A stretch of 64,000 nucleotides of DNA from assembly GCA_001464955.1 (NCBI GenBank), contig LNEM01000030.1, positions 248,001 through 312,000 of the forward strand, read 5' to 3'. Below, in pieces: positions 18,015 through 27,837 of the stretch. Both the position numbers and the translations under genes were made by a program. Origin of the DNA: Rhizobiales bacterium Ga0077537. GTDB taxonomy: Bacteria; Pseudomonadota; Alphaproteobacteria; Rhizobiales; Hyphomicrobiaceae. Below the pieces are notes generated by a model. The model was given only the letters and a program-made list of their open reading frames with translations. It was not told where the DNA came from and ran no database searches. The first letter of the stretch is position 1; each line of letters opens with the position of its first letter.

Positions 18015-19457
18015 ATGTCGGACACGCCTGCGAACGGAACACGGGCAGGTGCGGTGCGCCGCGCCGAGACCTACGTCGACAACTCGGAATTCGAGACCGA
18101 TCTGGCCCGGCGCGTCGCGATCCGGACCGAAAGCCAGAAGTTCCCCGACCCCGCAGCCCTCGCCGAATGCCACCGCTATCTTGGAGCCGAGATGACTCCG
18201 GCCTTCGAGGCCATGGGCTTCACGTGCCGCGTCTACGACAATCCCATATCCGGCCAGGGCCCGGTCCTGTTGGCCACGCGCATCGAGGACCCGAGACTGC
18301 CGACGGTGCTCGGCTATGGCCACGGCGACGTCGTTCGCGGCATGGAGGAGCAGTGGACGAAGGGCAAGGGCCCATGGGTCACCGCCCGCGACGGTGACGT
18401 CCTCTATGGCCGTGGCACGGCCGACAACAAGGGCCAGCACACGATCAACATGGCGGCCCTTCGCTGCGTGATGCAGGAGCGTGGCGGCAAGCTCGGCTTC
18501 AATGCGAAATTCATGATCGAGACTGGCGAGGAAGCCGGATCGAAAGGCTTGAAGGAACTGGTGCGGGCCAACAAGGCCGACTTCGCAGCCGACGTCTGCA
18601 TCGCCTCGGACGGCCCCCGCGTGCGCCAGGATCGCCCGACTTTGGCGCTTGGCTGCCGCGGCGCCATGAACTTTGATCTCGTCTGCGATTTGCGCGAAGG
18701 CGGCCATCACTCGGGGAACTGGGGCGGCCTCATCGCCAACCCCGGTTTCCTTCTAGCCCATGCCTTGGCCTCGATCGTCGGCCCGAAGGGCGAGCTTCTC
18801 GTCGAAGCGCTGAAGGCCCAGCCGATGTCCAAGGCCGTCAAGGACGTGCTGTCGGACGTCGAAATAGATCCCGGCACCGAGGGCCCGACCGTCGACGAAT
18901 GGTGGGGCGAGCCCGACCTGAAACCGGCCGAGCGCGTCTATGCCGCCAACACGTTCAACATTCTGGCCTTCACGACAGGAACACCGGGCCGCCCGGTCAA
19001 CGCCATCCCGCCGAAAGCGATCGCGAACTGCCAGCTTCGCTTCGTCGCGGGCACCGATCCGGAAACCATCGTCCCCGCGCTCGAGGCCCATCTCGCGAAA
19101 CACGGCTACGACCTCGTGAAGGTCGTCCCGCCGCCAGCGATCAACGACGGCACGTTCGGCGCGTCGCGGATCGAGCCTGACCACCCCTGGGCGATGTTCG
19201 TGCGCGGCTCGGTGCAGCGCTCCTCGAACCGCCCGCCGGCCGTGATCCCCTCGTCCGGCGGCTCGATCTGCAACGACGTCTTCACTGACGAGTTGGACAT
19301 GCCGGCGATCTGGGTGCCGCATTCCTATGCCTCGTGTTCGCAGCACTGGCCCGACGAGCATATCCTCATGCCGCTGATGCGCAGCGCCGCCGGCCTCATG
19401 GCGGGCATCTATTGGGACATCGGCGAGCGCGCCGCTGTGCCCGCGCGTTCGGCGTGA
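18015..19457 (+). CDS. M20 family metallopeptidase
   Basis: A 480-residue dizinc aminoacylase/carboxypeptidase-type hydrolase. Metal ligands are seen in order: His (GYGHGDVV), bridging Asp (GTADNKGQH), Glu-Glu (ETGEEAGS), Asp (ASDGPR) and the late His (WVPHSYASCSQHWPDEH). A dimerisation lid domain lies in between. The ATG has GGAGAG upstream. An amidase gene follows 21 bp later in the same direction, and a MESH1-like gene after that, so the three are probably an operon for degradation of an N-acylated or peptide-like compound (inference). Confidence 0.91.
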   Translation: MSDTPANGTRAGAVRRAETYVDNSEFETDLARRVAIRTESQKFPDPAALAECHRYLGAEMTPAFEAMGFTCRVYDNPISGQGPVLLATRIEDPRLPTVLGYGHGDVVRGMEEQWTKGKGPWVTARDGDVLYGRGTADNKGQHTINMAALRCVMQERGGKLGFNAKFMIETGEEAGSKGLKELVRANKADFAADVCIASDGPRVRQDRPTLALGCRGAMNFDLVCDLREGGHHSGNWGGLIANPGFLLAHALASIVGPKGELLVEALKAQPMSKAVKDVLSDVEIDPGTEGPTVDEWWGEPDLKPAERVYAANTFNILAFTTGTPGRPVNAIPPKAIANCQLRFVAGTDPETIVPALEAHLAKHGYDLVKVVPPPAINDGTFGASRIEPDHPWAMFVRGSVQRSSNRPPAVIPSSGGSICNDVFTDELDMPAIWVPHSYASCSQHWPDEHILMPLMRSAAGLMAGIYWDIGERAAVPARSA

Positions 19458-19478
19458 TCGCAAGGAAAGAGACATTCC

Positions 19479-20936
19479 ATGAATTCCACTGCCACTGAGC
19501 CCTGTGATCTGACCGCCAGCGAGGCCCGCCGCCTGATCGGCGCACGCAAGCTGGCGCCATCCGAGCTGCTCGAAAGCTGTCTGGCGCGCACCAATTCCAC
19601 CAATGGCGCGATCAACGCCGTCGTGGCCTCCGACGATGCCCTCGCCCGCCGCACTGCAAAAGAGCAGGACGAGGATGTGGCCAAGGGACGCGCACTCGGC
19701 CTGCTGCACGGCCTTCCGGTCGGCATCAAGGATCTGGAGCCCGTCCAGGGGTTGACGACGACCTGGGGATCGCTGCTGTTCAAGGACCACGTCCCCGACG
19801 CCGACGGCACCAACGTCGCCAACCTGCGCATGGCCGGCGCCAATATCTTCGCCAAGACGAACACACCAGAGTTCGGCGCTGGCGCCAATACCCGGAACAG
19901 GGTCTATGGGGCCACCGGTAATCCTTTCGATCCCGTCCTGACCGCCGCCGGGTCGTCCGGCGGCTCGGCCGCGGCCCTCGCGGTCGGCCAGATGCCTCTC
20001 GCGAGTGGATCGGACTACGGCGGCTCGCTCAGAACCCCGTCCGCCTATTGCGGCATCGTCGGATTTCGCCCGTCGCCAGGCGTCATACCCCACCCGGACC
20101 GGCCGGCCGGCCTCGTACCATGGGGCGTTCTGGGTCCCATGGGGCGGACGGTGGAGGATGCCTACCTGATGTTCCGGGCCCAGGTGGACGAGAATGTCAG
20201 CGATCCATACTCGACCGGCACGCTGGATCTGCCCGAAACGCTGGCCTCCGCGGACCTCGCGAGCCTGCGCGTCGCCATCACGACGGACTTCGGCGAAGCC
20301 CCGGTGGCGCGCAACATCCGGAGCGTCTTCGCCGATCGCATGCGGCGGCTTTCGGCGCGCCTCGTGGGCGCGGAGGAAACCCATCCCGACTACGCGGGAT
20401 TGCACGACATCTTCGAGATCCATCGCGGCCTCGCCTTCGCGACGCAACACCAGGAGCGCCTCGCCAGGCATCGCGACCAGCTCGACCGCAACGTGGTCGA
20501 CAACACCGAGCGCGGCCTGAAGCTGAGCATGGCGGAGATCGGCCGCGGCATGGTCGAGCAGCACAAGCTGATGCAGCGGGTCAACGCCTTCTTCGAGGAT
20601 TGGGACGTGCTGATCGCGCCGACCGCGTCCGTGTCGCCGTTCCCCCACGCGCAACTCTTCGTGGAGGAGATCGACGGCGAGAAGATGCCGACCTACATGC
20701 GCTGGCTGGCGCTCGCCTACGCCCCGACGATGGCGCTCTGCTGCGCCTGTAACGTGCCGACCGGCCGGGACGACAAGGGACTTCCTTTCGGCATTCAGGT
20801 CATCGGGCCGCGCGGCTCAGACCTGCACGTGCTGCAGGTGGCGCGCGCCATCGAAGAGGCCTTCGCCACGGACCCGGTGACCGCACGCCCGATCCCGGAC
20901 ATCGCCGCGCTGGTGGGCAGATCGAAGACGGGCTGA
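19479..20936 (+). CDS. Amidase (amidase-signature family)
   Basis: A 485-residue serine amidase. The Ser-cisSer-Lys triad is visible: Lys in VGIKDLEPV, the Gly/Ser-rich AAGSSGGSAAAL loop and the nucleophile region SGSDYGGSLRTP. The family includes glutamyl-tRNA amidotransferase GatA and many broad amidases; since gatB and gatC are absent nearby, this is a stand-alone amidase. It follows the M20 peptidase gene at 21 bp and ends 10 bp before the HD hydrolase gene, which points to one transcription unit. Substrate unknown. Confidence 0.92.
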   Translation: MNSTATEPCDLTASEARRLIGARKLAPSELLESCLARTNSTNGAINAVVASDDALARRTAKEQDEDVAKGRALGLLHGLPVGIKDLEPVQGLTTTWGSLLFKDHVPDADGTNVANLRMAGANIFAKTNTPEFGAGANTRNRVYGATGNPFDPVLTAAGSSGGSAAALAVGQMPLASGSDYGGSLRTPSAYCGIVGFRPSPGVIPHPDRPAGLVPWGVLGPMGRTVEDAYLMFRAQVDENVSDPYSTGTLDLPETLASADLASLRVAITTDFGEAPVARNIRSVFADRMRRLSARLVGAEETHPDYAGLHDIFEIHRGLAFATQHQERLARHRDQLDRNVVDNTERGLKLSMAEIGRGMVEQHKLMQRVNAFFEDWDVLIAPTASVSPFPHAQLFVEEIDGEKMPTYMRWLALAYAPTMALCCACNVPTGRDDKGLPFGIQVIGPRGSDLHVLQVARAIEEAFATDPVTARPIPDIAALVGRSKTG

Positions 20937-20946
20937 GTCACGCGCC

Positions 20947-21513
20947 ATGGCTGCCCAAACCTTGACAGGACCCGTCTCCGCCCACGCTCTGATCGTAAAG
21001 GCAGCCCATTTCGCAGCCGACCGTCATCGCGACCAGCGCCGCAAGGGCTCGCGCAACACGCCCTACATCAACCACCCGCTCGAGGTGGCCGAACGGCTGG
21101 TCGTGATCGGTGGCGTGGACGATCCGGAGCTGATCGCAGCCGCCATCCTGCATGACACGATCGAGGATACGGAAACGACGCGGGCCGAGCTGGCGGAGAT
21201 GTTCGGTAATGCAGTTGCAGCGCTCGTCGCCGAGCTGACCGACACGCCGGGCCAGACCTGGCAGCAGCGCAAGCGGATGGAGATCGAGCACGCCGCGACG
21301 ATCTCCGACGGCGCCAAGATGATCAAGTTGTCGGACAAGACGTCCAATGTCGCGGACACGGTGTCCAACCCGCCCGGCGACTGGACCATCTCGCGCCGCC
21401 GCGACTATCTCGAATTTGCGTCGCTGGTGGCCGATGGCTGCCGCGGCGTCAATTCCGCGCTCGAGGCCGAGTTCGACCGCGTCATGGCCGACGCGCGCCG
21501 CCGCCTCGGATAA
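20947..21513 (+). CDS. HD-domain phosphohydrolase, MESH1-like small alarmone hydrolase
   Basis: A 188-residue single-domain HD protein resembling the hydrolase half of RelA/SpoT. Metal and active-site motifs are present: INHPLEVA, the HD of ILHDTIEDT with the following Glu-Asp, and the later KLSDKTSN aspartate. Small proteins of this shape (MESH1, SAH group) remove the 3'-pyrophosphate of (p)ppGpp, and MESH1 also acts on NADPH. A domain for (p)ppGpp synthesis is absent. It ends the M20-amidase-HD gene run and is convergent with sdhA. Confidence 0.85.
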   Translation: MAAQTLTGPVSAHALIVKAAHFAADRHRDQRRKGSRNTPYINHPLEVAERLVVIGGVDDPELIAAAILHDTIEDTETTRAELAEMFGNAVAALVAELTDTPGQTWQQRKRMEIEHAATISDGAKMIKLSDKTSNVADTVSNPPGDWTISRRRDYLEFASLVADGCRGVNSALEAEFDRVMADARRRLG

Positions 21514-21534
21514 AGCCGCACAGCCTCTGAAGAC

Positions 21535-21563
21535 AAAAACGGCGCCGGGAGACCCCGGCGCCG
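21535..21563 (-). terminator. Rho-independent terminator of the sdhCDA operon
   Basis: A perfect 10-bp GC stem (21540-21549 with 21554-21563, loop of 4) is followed on the minus strand by five T residues. It sits 28 bp after the sdhA stop, so the sdh transcript ends here. The same hairpin may also stop the oncoming HD-gene transcript, though without a T-run on that side. Confidence 0.88.
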
Positions 21564-21590
21564 CAGAACCTTCGAACGATATTTGACCGC

Positions 21591-23435
21591 TCAGTACACG
21601 CGAGCCTTGGGCTCGATGTACTTCATCTCGTTCGTCAGCGTGTAGGTGTGCACCGGGCGATAGTCGATGATCACCTGCCGCTTGGCGTCGTCCGCCCACG
21701 TCAGCGTGTGCTTCATCCACTGCTTGTCGTCGCGATCCGGGAAGTCCTCTCGGGCATGCGCGCCACGGCTTTCTTTCCGGTTCTCGGCCGAGAACATGGT
21801 CACCGCCGCCTGCGCGATGAGATTGTCATACTCGAGCGTCTCGATCAGGTCCGAGTTCCAGATCAGCGAGCGATCCGTGACGCTGATGTCGTCGGAGCCT
21901 TTCCACACCTCTGAAATCTGCTCGCAGCCTTCTTTGAGCACGGGGCCGTCGCGGAACACCGCACAGTTCGACTGCATGATCCGCTGCATCCGGAGACGCA
22001 GCGCCGAGGTCGGCGTGCCGCCCTTGGCATTGCGGAAGCGATCGAGCCGGCTGACCGCGAAATCGCCCGCATCCTTCGGGAGATCCTGGTGGGCAGCGCC
22101 CTTCTCTGTCGTCTCGGCTGCCCTGAGGCCGGCCGCGCGGCCGAACACCACGAGATCGATAAGCGAGTTCGAGCCAAGCCGGTTCGCGCCGTGAACGGAC
22201 ACGCACGCCGCCTCGCCGATGGCCATCAGACCGGGAACGACGTGGTCGGGATCGCCACCGAGCTTGGTCAGAACCTCGCCGTGGAAGTTCGTCGGGATGC
22301 CGCCCATGTTGTAGTGGACGGTCGGCAGCACCGGGATCGGCTCGCGACGGAGATCGACGCCCGCGAAGACCTTTGCGCTCTCCGTGATGCCCGGCAGGCG
22401 CTCGGCCAGGATCTTCGGATCGAGATGGTCGAGGTGCAGGAAGATGTGGTCCTTGTCCTTGCCGACGCCCCGACCCTCGCGGATCTCGATGGTCATCGAG
22501 CGCGAAACGACGTCACGCGAAGCGAGATCTTTCACGTGCGGCGCATACCGCTCCATGAAACGTTCCCCGTTCGCGTTCGTGAGGTAGCCGCCCTCGCCGC
22601 GCGACCCTTCGGTGATGAGAACGCCCGCACCATAGATACCCGTCGGATGGAACTGGACGAATTCCATGTCCTCGAGCGGCAGCCCGGCCCGCAGCACCAT
22701 GGCATTGCCGTCGCCCGTGCAGGTGTGAGCCGACGTGCAGGAGAAGTAGGCGCGGCCGTAGCCACCGGTAGCGAGGATGGTCTTCTTTGCCCGGAACCGG
22801 TGCAGCGTGCCGTCCTCGAGACAGAGCGCAACGATGCCGCGACACACACCGTCCTGATCCATGATCAGGTCGATCGCGAAGTACTCGATGAAGAACTCGG
22901 CCGAGTGCCGGAGCGACTGGCCATACAGCGTGTGCAGCATTGCGTGACCGGTGCGGTCGGCGGCCGCGCACGTGCGTTGTGCGGGTGGCCCCTCACCGAA
23001 CTGGGTGGTCATGCCGCCGAACGGCCGCTGATAGATGCGCCCGTCCTCGGTCCGGCTGAACGGAACACCGTAGTGTTCCATCTCGTAGACGGCTTGCGGC
23101 GCGTTGCGGCAGAGGTACTCGATGGCGTCCTGGTCGCCGAGCCAGTCGGCGCCCTTGACGGTGTCGTACATGTGCCACTGCCAGCTGTCGGGTCCCATGT
23201 TACCGAGGGACGCGGCGACGCCACCTTGAGCCGCAACTGTGTGCGAGCGCGTCGGGAAGACCTTCGTGACGCATGCCGTCTTGAGGCCTGCCTCGGCGCA
23301 GCCGAGCGTTGCCCTCAGGCCCGCACCTCCGGCCCCGACGACGACGACGTCGTAGGTGTGGTCGATGAAGGGATAGGCCTGTCCGTTGATGGCCGGCATG
23401 GCGGCTCCGTTTGACTTGGCTTTGCTTGCTGCCAT
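21591..23435 (-). CDS. sdhA: Succinate dehydrogenase flavoprotein subunit
   Basis: A 614-residue catalytic subunit of respiratory complex II, oxidising succinate to fumarate. It shows the dinucleotide-binding GAGGAGLRA, the covalent-FAD histidine context [10 protein letters not shown], the active-site region HPTGIYGAG and the C-terminal helical domain ending with the conserved basic tail. It lies 3 bp after sdhD. Unlike the usual sdhCDAB order, no sdhB follows: a terminator and then a convergent unrelated gene come next, so the iron-sulfur subunit must be encoded elsewhere. Confidence 0.97.
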   Translation of the reverse strand: MAASKAKSNGAAMPAINGQAYPFIDHTYDVVVVGAGGAGLRATLGCAEAGLKTACVTKVFPTRSHTVAAQGGVAASLGNMGPDSWQWHMYDTVKGADWLGDQDAIEYLCRNAPQAVYEMEHYGVPFSRTEDGRIYQRPFGGMTTQFGEGPPAQRTCAAADRTGHAMLHTLYGQSLRHSAEFFIEYFAIDLIMDQDGVCRGIVALCLEDGTLHRFRAKKTILATGGYGRAYFSCTSAHTCTGDGNAMVLRAGLPLEDMEFVQFHPTGIYGAGVLITEGSRGEGGYLTNANGERFMERYAPHVKDLASRDVVSRSMTIEIREGRGVGKDKDHIFLHLDHLDPKILAERLPGITESAKVFAGVDLRREPIPVLPTVHYNMGGIPTNFHGEVLTKLGGDPDHVVPGLMAIGEAACVSVHGANRLGSNSLIDLVVFGRAAGLRAAETTEKGAAHQDLPKDAGDFAVSRLDRFRNAKGGTPTSALRLRMQRIMQSNCAVFRDGPVLKEGCEQISEVWKGSDDISVTDRSLIWNSDLIETLEYDNLIAQAAVTMFSAENRKESRGAHAREDFPDRDDKQWMKHTLTWADDAKRQVIIDYRPVHTYTLTNEMKYIEPKARVY

Positions 23436-23438
23436 CGA

Positions 23439-23858
23439 TCACGCCCCGAATGAGATTTTCGCCACTGCATAAACGCAGGCGAAGCCGACCAGGATCACGA
23501 AGAACGTATTGAGCATGAGCGCCACGACCTTCGCGCCCTCGGATGATGCATAATCTTCGATGATCGTCTGCATTCCGAGCCGCATATGAACCATGCCGGA
23601 AAGGATCAGCAGAAGAAGCGGCATGGAGAGGAGAGGGCTCTTGAGGGCCGCTTTCACGGTCGCGTGGTCGGCGCCCGTCAGCCGCGCCACCTGCACGAGC
23701 ACGACGATGACGAGAATGGCGTTGGCGACTCCGGTGACACGCTGGTGCCAGAAGTGCTCCGTCCCGGAATGCGCTGAACCGAGCCCTCGCGCCTTGGCGA
23801 GCGGCGTCCGGATGTGCGCCTCAGTCGGCGACGGGGTCGGGCGAAGTGTCGTGCTCAT
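23439..23858 (-). CDS. sdhD: Succinate dehydrogenase membrane anchor subunit
   Basis: A 139-residue protein with three predicted membrane helices (about residues 42-60, 74-94 and 110-134). It carries the conserved WHQRVTG near the start of the first helix and the haem-ligand region MVHMRLGMQTIIEDY. It anchors complex II and helps form the haem b and ubiquinone sites together with SdhC. It is separated from sdhC by one base and from sdhA by 3 bp, so all three genes are cotranscribed. Confidence 0.94.
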   Translation of the reverse strand: MSTTLRPTPSPTEAHIRTPLAKARGLGSAHSGTEHFWHQRVTGVANAILVIVVLVQVARLTGADHATVKAALKSPLLSMPLLLLILSGMVHMRLGMQTIIEDYASSEGAKVVALMLNTFFVILVGFACVYAVAKISFGA

Positions 23859-23859
23859 G

Positions 23860-24279
23860 TCAGATGATTCCCTTCGCCATCAATCCCCAGGCCCAGATGG
23901 CGACCGAGAGGACGAGCGAGATGATGATGGTGCCCCACGACAGGGTGTCGATGGTCCCGAGGTCGAAGCCGCGACCGGTGTCCCAGACGAAATGCCGGAG
24001 ACCGCCGATCATGTGGTGCAGCAGCGCCCAAGTATAGCCGAAGAGCACGAGGAGCCCGACAGGCGACGCGAACAACCCACTGACGAAATTGAAGTAAGCC
24101 GGGCCCGTTGCGGCCGCGATCAGCCACCATGCCAGGAGCAGCGTGCCGACGTAGAGTGCCGCTCCGGTGATGCGATGCAAGATCGACATCACCATGTTGA
24201 TCAAGGGGCTGTAGATCTGCAGATGCGGCGACAGCGGCCGCTGTTTGCGTTTCGAGGCATGCGTCTCGGCGCTCGCCAT
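23860..24279 (-). CDS. sdhC: Succinate dehydrogenase cytochrome b556 subunit
   Basis: A 139-residue membrane subunit with the family motif RPLSPHLQIY before helix 1, SILHRITG at the quinone site and the haem-ligand His in HHMIGGLRHFVWD. Three membrane helices are predicted. I use the ATG at 24279, which gives the usual N-terminal length; an in-frame codon at 24315 would add a leader that is not expected. It is the first gene of the sdhCDA operon; the promoter must lie in the roughly 155 bp upstream. Confidence 0.94.
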   Translation of the reverse strand: MASAETHASKRKQRPLSPHLQIYSPLINMVMSILHRITGAALYVGTLLLAWWLIAAATGPAYFNFVSGLFASPVGLLVLFGYTWALLHHMIGGLRHFVWDTGRGFDLGTIDTLSWGTIIISLVLSVAIWAWGLMAKGII

Positions 24280-24436
24280 CAGTTCTCTCTCCACCGCGCA
24301 TAGGGTTGTGCGCACTTCTTATCGTGCGTTCCCCGTCGTCGCAATTGTCTTGGCCAGCGTCCAAGCCATTGGACAGCAAAGCGGCGGCCCCATGCCTCCA
24401 GTTGCGGATACGCCGGACCGTTGTTGGGCGGCCGGA

Positions 24437-25408
24437 TCAATCCAGCTCGCTGAGAATGGCTTTGCCGAGCCCGATCCCGCTCTCGAACGCATGTTCGGCC
24501 AGTCGTCCGAGACACCAGTCGCCGGCCACCCCGACCTTGTATTTGCGCGAGAAGAGGAACGTCTCCCCGAGCGCCTCGTCGACGATGGCGTGTTGCCAGA
24601 GGTGGGCCGAGATCTGGGCAGGGCGGATCGGCGGCAGGCTGAGGATGTTGCACACCTCGTTCCACAGCTCGGACGCCACGACGTCCGCCTCGACGTCCAC
24701 CGTCTCACGGGTCCAGTTCGGCGAGGCATGGATCACCACGTGATCCCCGCGCTGCGGGCGCTGAGGCTTGGCATTGTTGCGGGTCACCCAGCGAATGACC
24801 TCCGACATGTCCGAGAAGACGTCCTGGACGGGAAACACGCGATCCTCGAGCCTGACCATGACCGCCCAGCACGGCGACATGCGCACGCGCTCCATCGGCT
24901 CCGCGAGTTCCTCCATGCGCCCGACCAGCAGCTTGGCCTCCGGCGCCGGCGTCGCGATGGCGACGGCCCGGAACGGCCCGACGCTCGTCTCGTCCTCGAA
25001 CCAGATCTGAACCCCTTTGTCGACCGGTCGGACGGCGTGCACGCGTCGATCGGTGTGCAGCCGCACGCCTTCGGCCAGCGGCCGCACGATCGAGCTCATG
25101 CCCGGCGTGCCGACGAACCACGGCATGAGCTGGCTGGCGCCTTCGCCGTTGGCGGCCGTCGGCACCCAGCGGGCAAGGTAGGCCGCTCCCTGCAGCTCGT
25201 TGATATAGGTTCGAAATATATCGGTACGGGCAGTGACGTACTGCGCCCCGTGATCGAACGGCACGAGCCCGAGCCGCGTGGTCGCCATGCGGCCGCCGAT
25301 GCTGCGATCCTGCTCGAACACCTCCACGAAGCAGCCCGCGCGGCGGAGGACTCGGGCGCAGGCGAGGCCCGCCAGTCCAGCTCCGATGACTGCGACCTTG
25401 CTCGTCAC
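24437..25408 (-). CDS. FAD-dependent oxidoreductase, renalase-like
   Basis: A 323-residue flavoprotein starting VAVIGAGLAGLACARVL (Rossmann FAD motif), then EQDRSIGGRMAT and FDHGAQYVTAR, which match renalase-type amine-oxidase-fold proteins, and a C-terminal FAD-contacting VAGDWCLG...AFESG segment. Bacterial renalases oxidise wrongly reduced forms of NAD(P)H. I prefer the GTG at 25408 because AGAGGA lies 6 bp upstream; an ATG at 25444 has no ribosome site. It is upstream of and codirectional with sdhC but separated by about 155 bp. Confidence 0.85.
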   Translation of the reverse strand: MTSKVAVIGAGLAGLACARVLRRAGCFVEVFEQDRSIGGRMATTRLGLVPFDHGAQYVTARTDIFRTYINELQGAAYLARWVPTAANGEGASQLMPWFVGTPGMSSIVRPLAEGVRLHTDRRVHAVRPVDKGVQIWFEDETSVGPFRAVAIATPAPEAKLLVGRMEELAEPMERVRMSPCWAVMVRLEDRVFPVQDVFSDMSEVIRWVTRNNAKPQRPQRGDHVVIHASPNWTRETVDVEADVVASELWNEVCNILSLPPIRPAQISAHLWQHAIVDEALGETFLFSRKYKVGVAGDWCLGRLAEHAFESGIGLGKAILSELD

Positions 25409-25629
25409 GACGATCCTCTCGATCGGCCAACCTATGAGAGCCATGGATTGGCCGCGTCCGTCCGTCTGCTGATTCGTCAGCAGGAACGTCGGATCACACT
25501 ACATGACTGCACATCAGAAGAATAACCATAATCGTCCGCGAGCGGCGCATCTGCCTTCGCCGACAGGCAGCGCGCGCACCGGACATTGCGGGGCACGCCA
25601 CGGTCGGTCGCGTCGACGAACCCGCCCCA

Positions 25630-26712
25630 TTAGCGGGGGAGGATCACCCAGTAATCGAGGTCGAGAATGACGGCCGCATCGGCGCTACCGGCCTCAGATG
25701 GGCCCGGGAAGGCATCGCAAGGCATGTTCTTCGTTGCAACCGTCTTCACGCGGAGTGCGCCGATGTCACCCCGCCCCGGCAGTTCGGCGCGCTCGACGAT
25801 CTCGCTCCACGCGAACACCGTATCTCCGGCGAAGGCCGGTGCGGCGTGCCGTCCACCGTTCACGGCCGCGATGTGAAACGCATTGCCGAGCCCGTTGTAA
25901 CTCAGAGCCCGTGCGAGCGAGATCACCACGCCGCCGTAGACGAGCCGGCGCCCGAAACGGCCCTGCCCTTCGCTGAACTGGTTGAAGTGAACTTTGGCGG
26001 TATTCTGGTAGAGGCGGGTGGCCAGCTGGTGCTCGGCCTCCTCGATCGTCATGCCGTCGACGTGGTCGATGCGCTCGCCGGGGGCATAGTCGCCCCACCG
26101 GTACGGCGATCCCGCGAGCGCCAGATCGTAGGCCGACGTCGCTATGGGTGGCACCGCCATCCCGAGCTGGTCCACAGGGACGCTCGACGGCAGGGTGGGA
26201 ACAACGGCGGGCGGCACGGCGGCGGTCTTGTCGCGCTTTCGCACCATCACCCATCGCGCCAGCGTCAGAACGAGCTGGCCGTCCTGCCTGAAGCCGTTCG
26301 TGCGAACGTAGACGACACCGGATTCCTTGTTCGAGTTCTCTCGGAGGCCGATGATCTCTGTCTCCGCGGTCAGCGTATCTCCGACGAATACGGGCGCCGT
26401 GAACCGGATATCGGCATACCCGAGGTTCGCAATGGCGTTGAGCGACAGATCGGGCACCGATTTCCCGAACACGATGTGGAAGACGATGAGGTCGTCGACA
26501 GGCGCTCCGAGGGACGTGGGGTAGCCGATCGCCGCCGCGAACACGGTCGAGGACTGCACGGCGAAGCGGCTTCCGTAGCAGGCTTGGTAAACGGCGATAT
26601 CGCCCTGCGTGATCGTACGCGGCGCGGCATGGCGAATGGTCTGCCCGACCCGGAAGTCCTCGAAAAAATTGCCCTTGCTGGATTTCGATGGTGCGGCCGG
26701 CGAACTGGTCAT
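25630..26712 (-). CDS. MaoC-family double-hotdog dehydratase, probably mesaconyl-CoA hydratase-like
   Basis: A 360-residue protein made of two hotdog domains joined in one chain. The N-terminal half has FFEDFRVGQTIRHAAPRTIT and the C-terminal half NGGRHAAPAFAGDTVFAWSE. The arrangement and length match beta-methylmalyl-CoA dehydratase (mesaconyl-CoA hydratase) of the ethylmalonyl-CoA and related pathways. The ATG at 26712 follows AGGAG. No other gene of that pathway is adjacent, so the substrate assignment is by resemblance only; it could hydrate another enoyl-CoA. It is divergent from the molybdenum-hydroxylase operon. Confidence 0.8.
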   Translation of the reverse strand: MTSSPAAPSKSSKGNFFEDFRVGQTIRHAAPRTITQGDIAVYQACYGSRFAVQSSTVFAAAIGYPTSLGAPVDDLIVFHIVFGKSVPDLSLNAIANLGYADIRFTAPVFVGDTLTAETEIIGLRENSNKESGVVYVRTNGFRQDGQLVLTLARWVMVRKRDKTAAVPPAVVPTLPSSVPVDQLGMAVPPIATSAYDLALAGSPYRWGDYAPGERIDHVDGMTIEEAEHQLATRLYQNTAKVHFNQFSEGQGRFGRRLVYGGVVISLARALSYNGLGNAFHIAAVNGGRHAAPAFAGDTVFAWSEIVERAELPGRGDIGALRVKTVATKNMPCDAFPGPSEAGSADAAVILDLDYWVILPR

Positions 26713-26974
26713 CGGAAAGGCTCCTGGAGGGTGAGAGGGCCCACGACGACCGCCGAACGCCCCTTCTTCCGGAAAGCCTTGCGGCCTGCCCGCTTGGCCG
26801 TCAACATGGGCGAAGGTCACGGCGATGGCTCGTCCGGCGCGACCCGCCGGGCTGCAAAGCCCGGACTGCGCTTGTCCGGACGGGTTGGCGGCACCCGCCA
26901 AGCTGTGCCATTCTTCACGAGCGATCCAATTCCTAGGTTCCACTCAGCGAACAACACGCAAGAGGCACTCATAC

Positions 26975-27835
26975 ATGCGATACGAGTCACCGGACACTCT
27001 CGAGGCGGCAGCGAAGATGCTGGCAGCGGAGAGCGGCGACGCGCGCGTCCTGGCGGGCGGCACGGATCTTCTGGTTCAGATCCGCTCTGAGATCCTGAGC
27101 CCGGCGCTTGTCGTCGACATCAAGAAGATCGCCGAGACGCGCACGGTCAGCGAAGAGAAGGGCGGCTTCCGGATCGGTGCGGCCGTCGCCGGCGCCGAAC
27201 TCAAGGAGCACGCCAAGCTCAAGAAGGCTTGGCCGGGCCTCGTCGAGGCCGCAAACCTCATCGGATCGACCCAGGTCCAGGGGCGCTGCTCTCTCGGCGG
27301 CAACCTGTGCAACGGTTCTCCGGCGGCCGACAGCGTCCCCGCCTTGATTGCAGCTGGCGCCGTCGCGTCGATCGTCGGCCCGAACGGCCGTCGTGAGCTG
27401 AAGGTCGAAGATGTCATGCTGGCGCCGCGCAAGCTTGCGCTGACGAAGGGCGAGATCATCGCGTCCTTCTTCCTGCCGGCTCGCCCTGCCCATGCCAGCG
27501 ATGCCTATCTTCGGTTCATTCCGCGCACCGAGATGGACATCGCGGTCGTCGGATGCGCCGTGAGCCTGGTTCTGGACGCCTCCGGCACCTGCACCGCGGC
27601 GCGCGTTGGTCTCGGCGCAGTCGCGGCCCGTCCGCTGCTGGTCGAGGATGCGGGCAAGGCCCTGGTCGGGACGAAGGTCGACGAGGCCGCGCTCGAGAAG
27701 GCGGCTGCTGCGGCTCGTGCGGCATGCAAGCCCATCGACGACAAGCGCGGCACGATCGAGTTCCGCACCGACGTCGCCGGCGTCCTCACCAAGCGAACTG
27801 CACTGATCGCGCTCGAACGCGCAAGGAAGGCCTGA
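26975..27835 (+). CDS. Molybdenum hydroxylase FAD-binding (medium) subunit
   Basis: The 286-residue medium subunit of a xanthine-oxidase-family enzyme. FAD-binding loops are seen: AGGTDLLVQI near the N-terminus and the CSLGGNLCNGSPAAD loop, followed by the CO-dehydrogenase-type C-terminal domain. The length equals CoxM-type subunits and leaves no room for the extra [4Fe-4S] loop of 4-hydroxybenzoyl-CoA reductase. It transfers electrons from the FeS subunit to the acceptor. It is the first gene of an M-S-L operon, with 2 bp before the small-subunit gene. Confidence 0.92.
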   Translation: MRYESPDTLEAAAKMLAAESGDARVLAGGTDLLVQIRSEILSPALVVDIKKIAETRTVSEEKGGFRIGAAVAGAELKEHAKLKKAWPGLVEAANLIGSTQVQGRCSLGGNLCNGSPAADSVPALIAAGAVASIVGPNGRRELKVEDVMLAPRKLALTKGEIIASFFLPARPAHASDAYLRFIPRTEMDIAVVGCAVSLVLDASGTCTAARVGLGAVAARPLLVEDAGKALVGTKVDEAALEKAAAAARAACKPIDDKRGTIEFRTDVAGVLTKRTALIALERARKA

Positions 27836-27837
27836 CG

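Noticed and set aside
18753-20654. 633-codon frame antisense to the M20 peptidase and amidase genes
   Set aside because: Spans two clear genes on the opposite strand, has no recognisable fold or ribosome site, and is Arg/Gly/Val-rich like a shadow frame.
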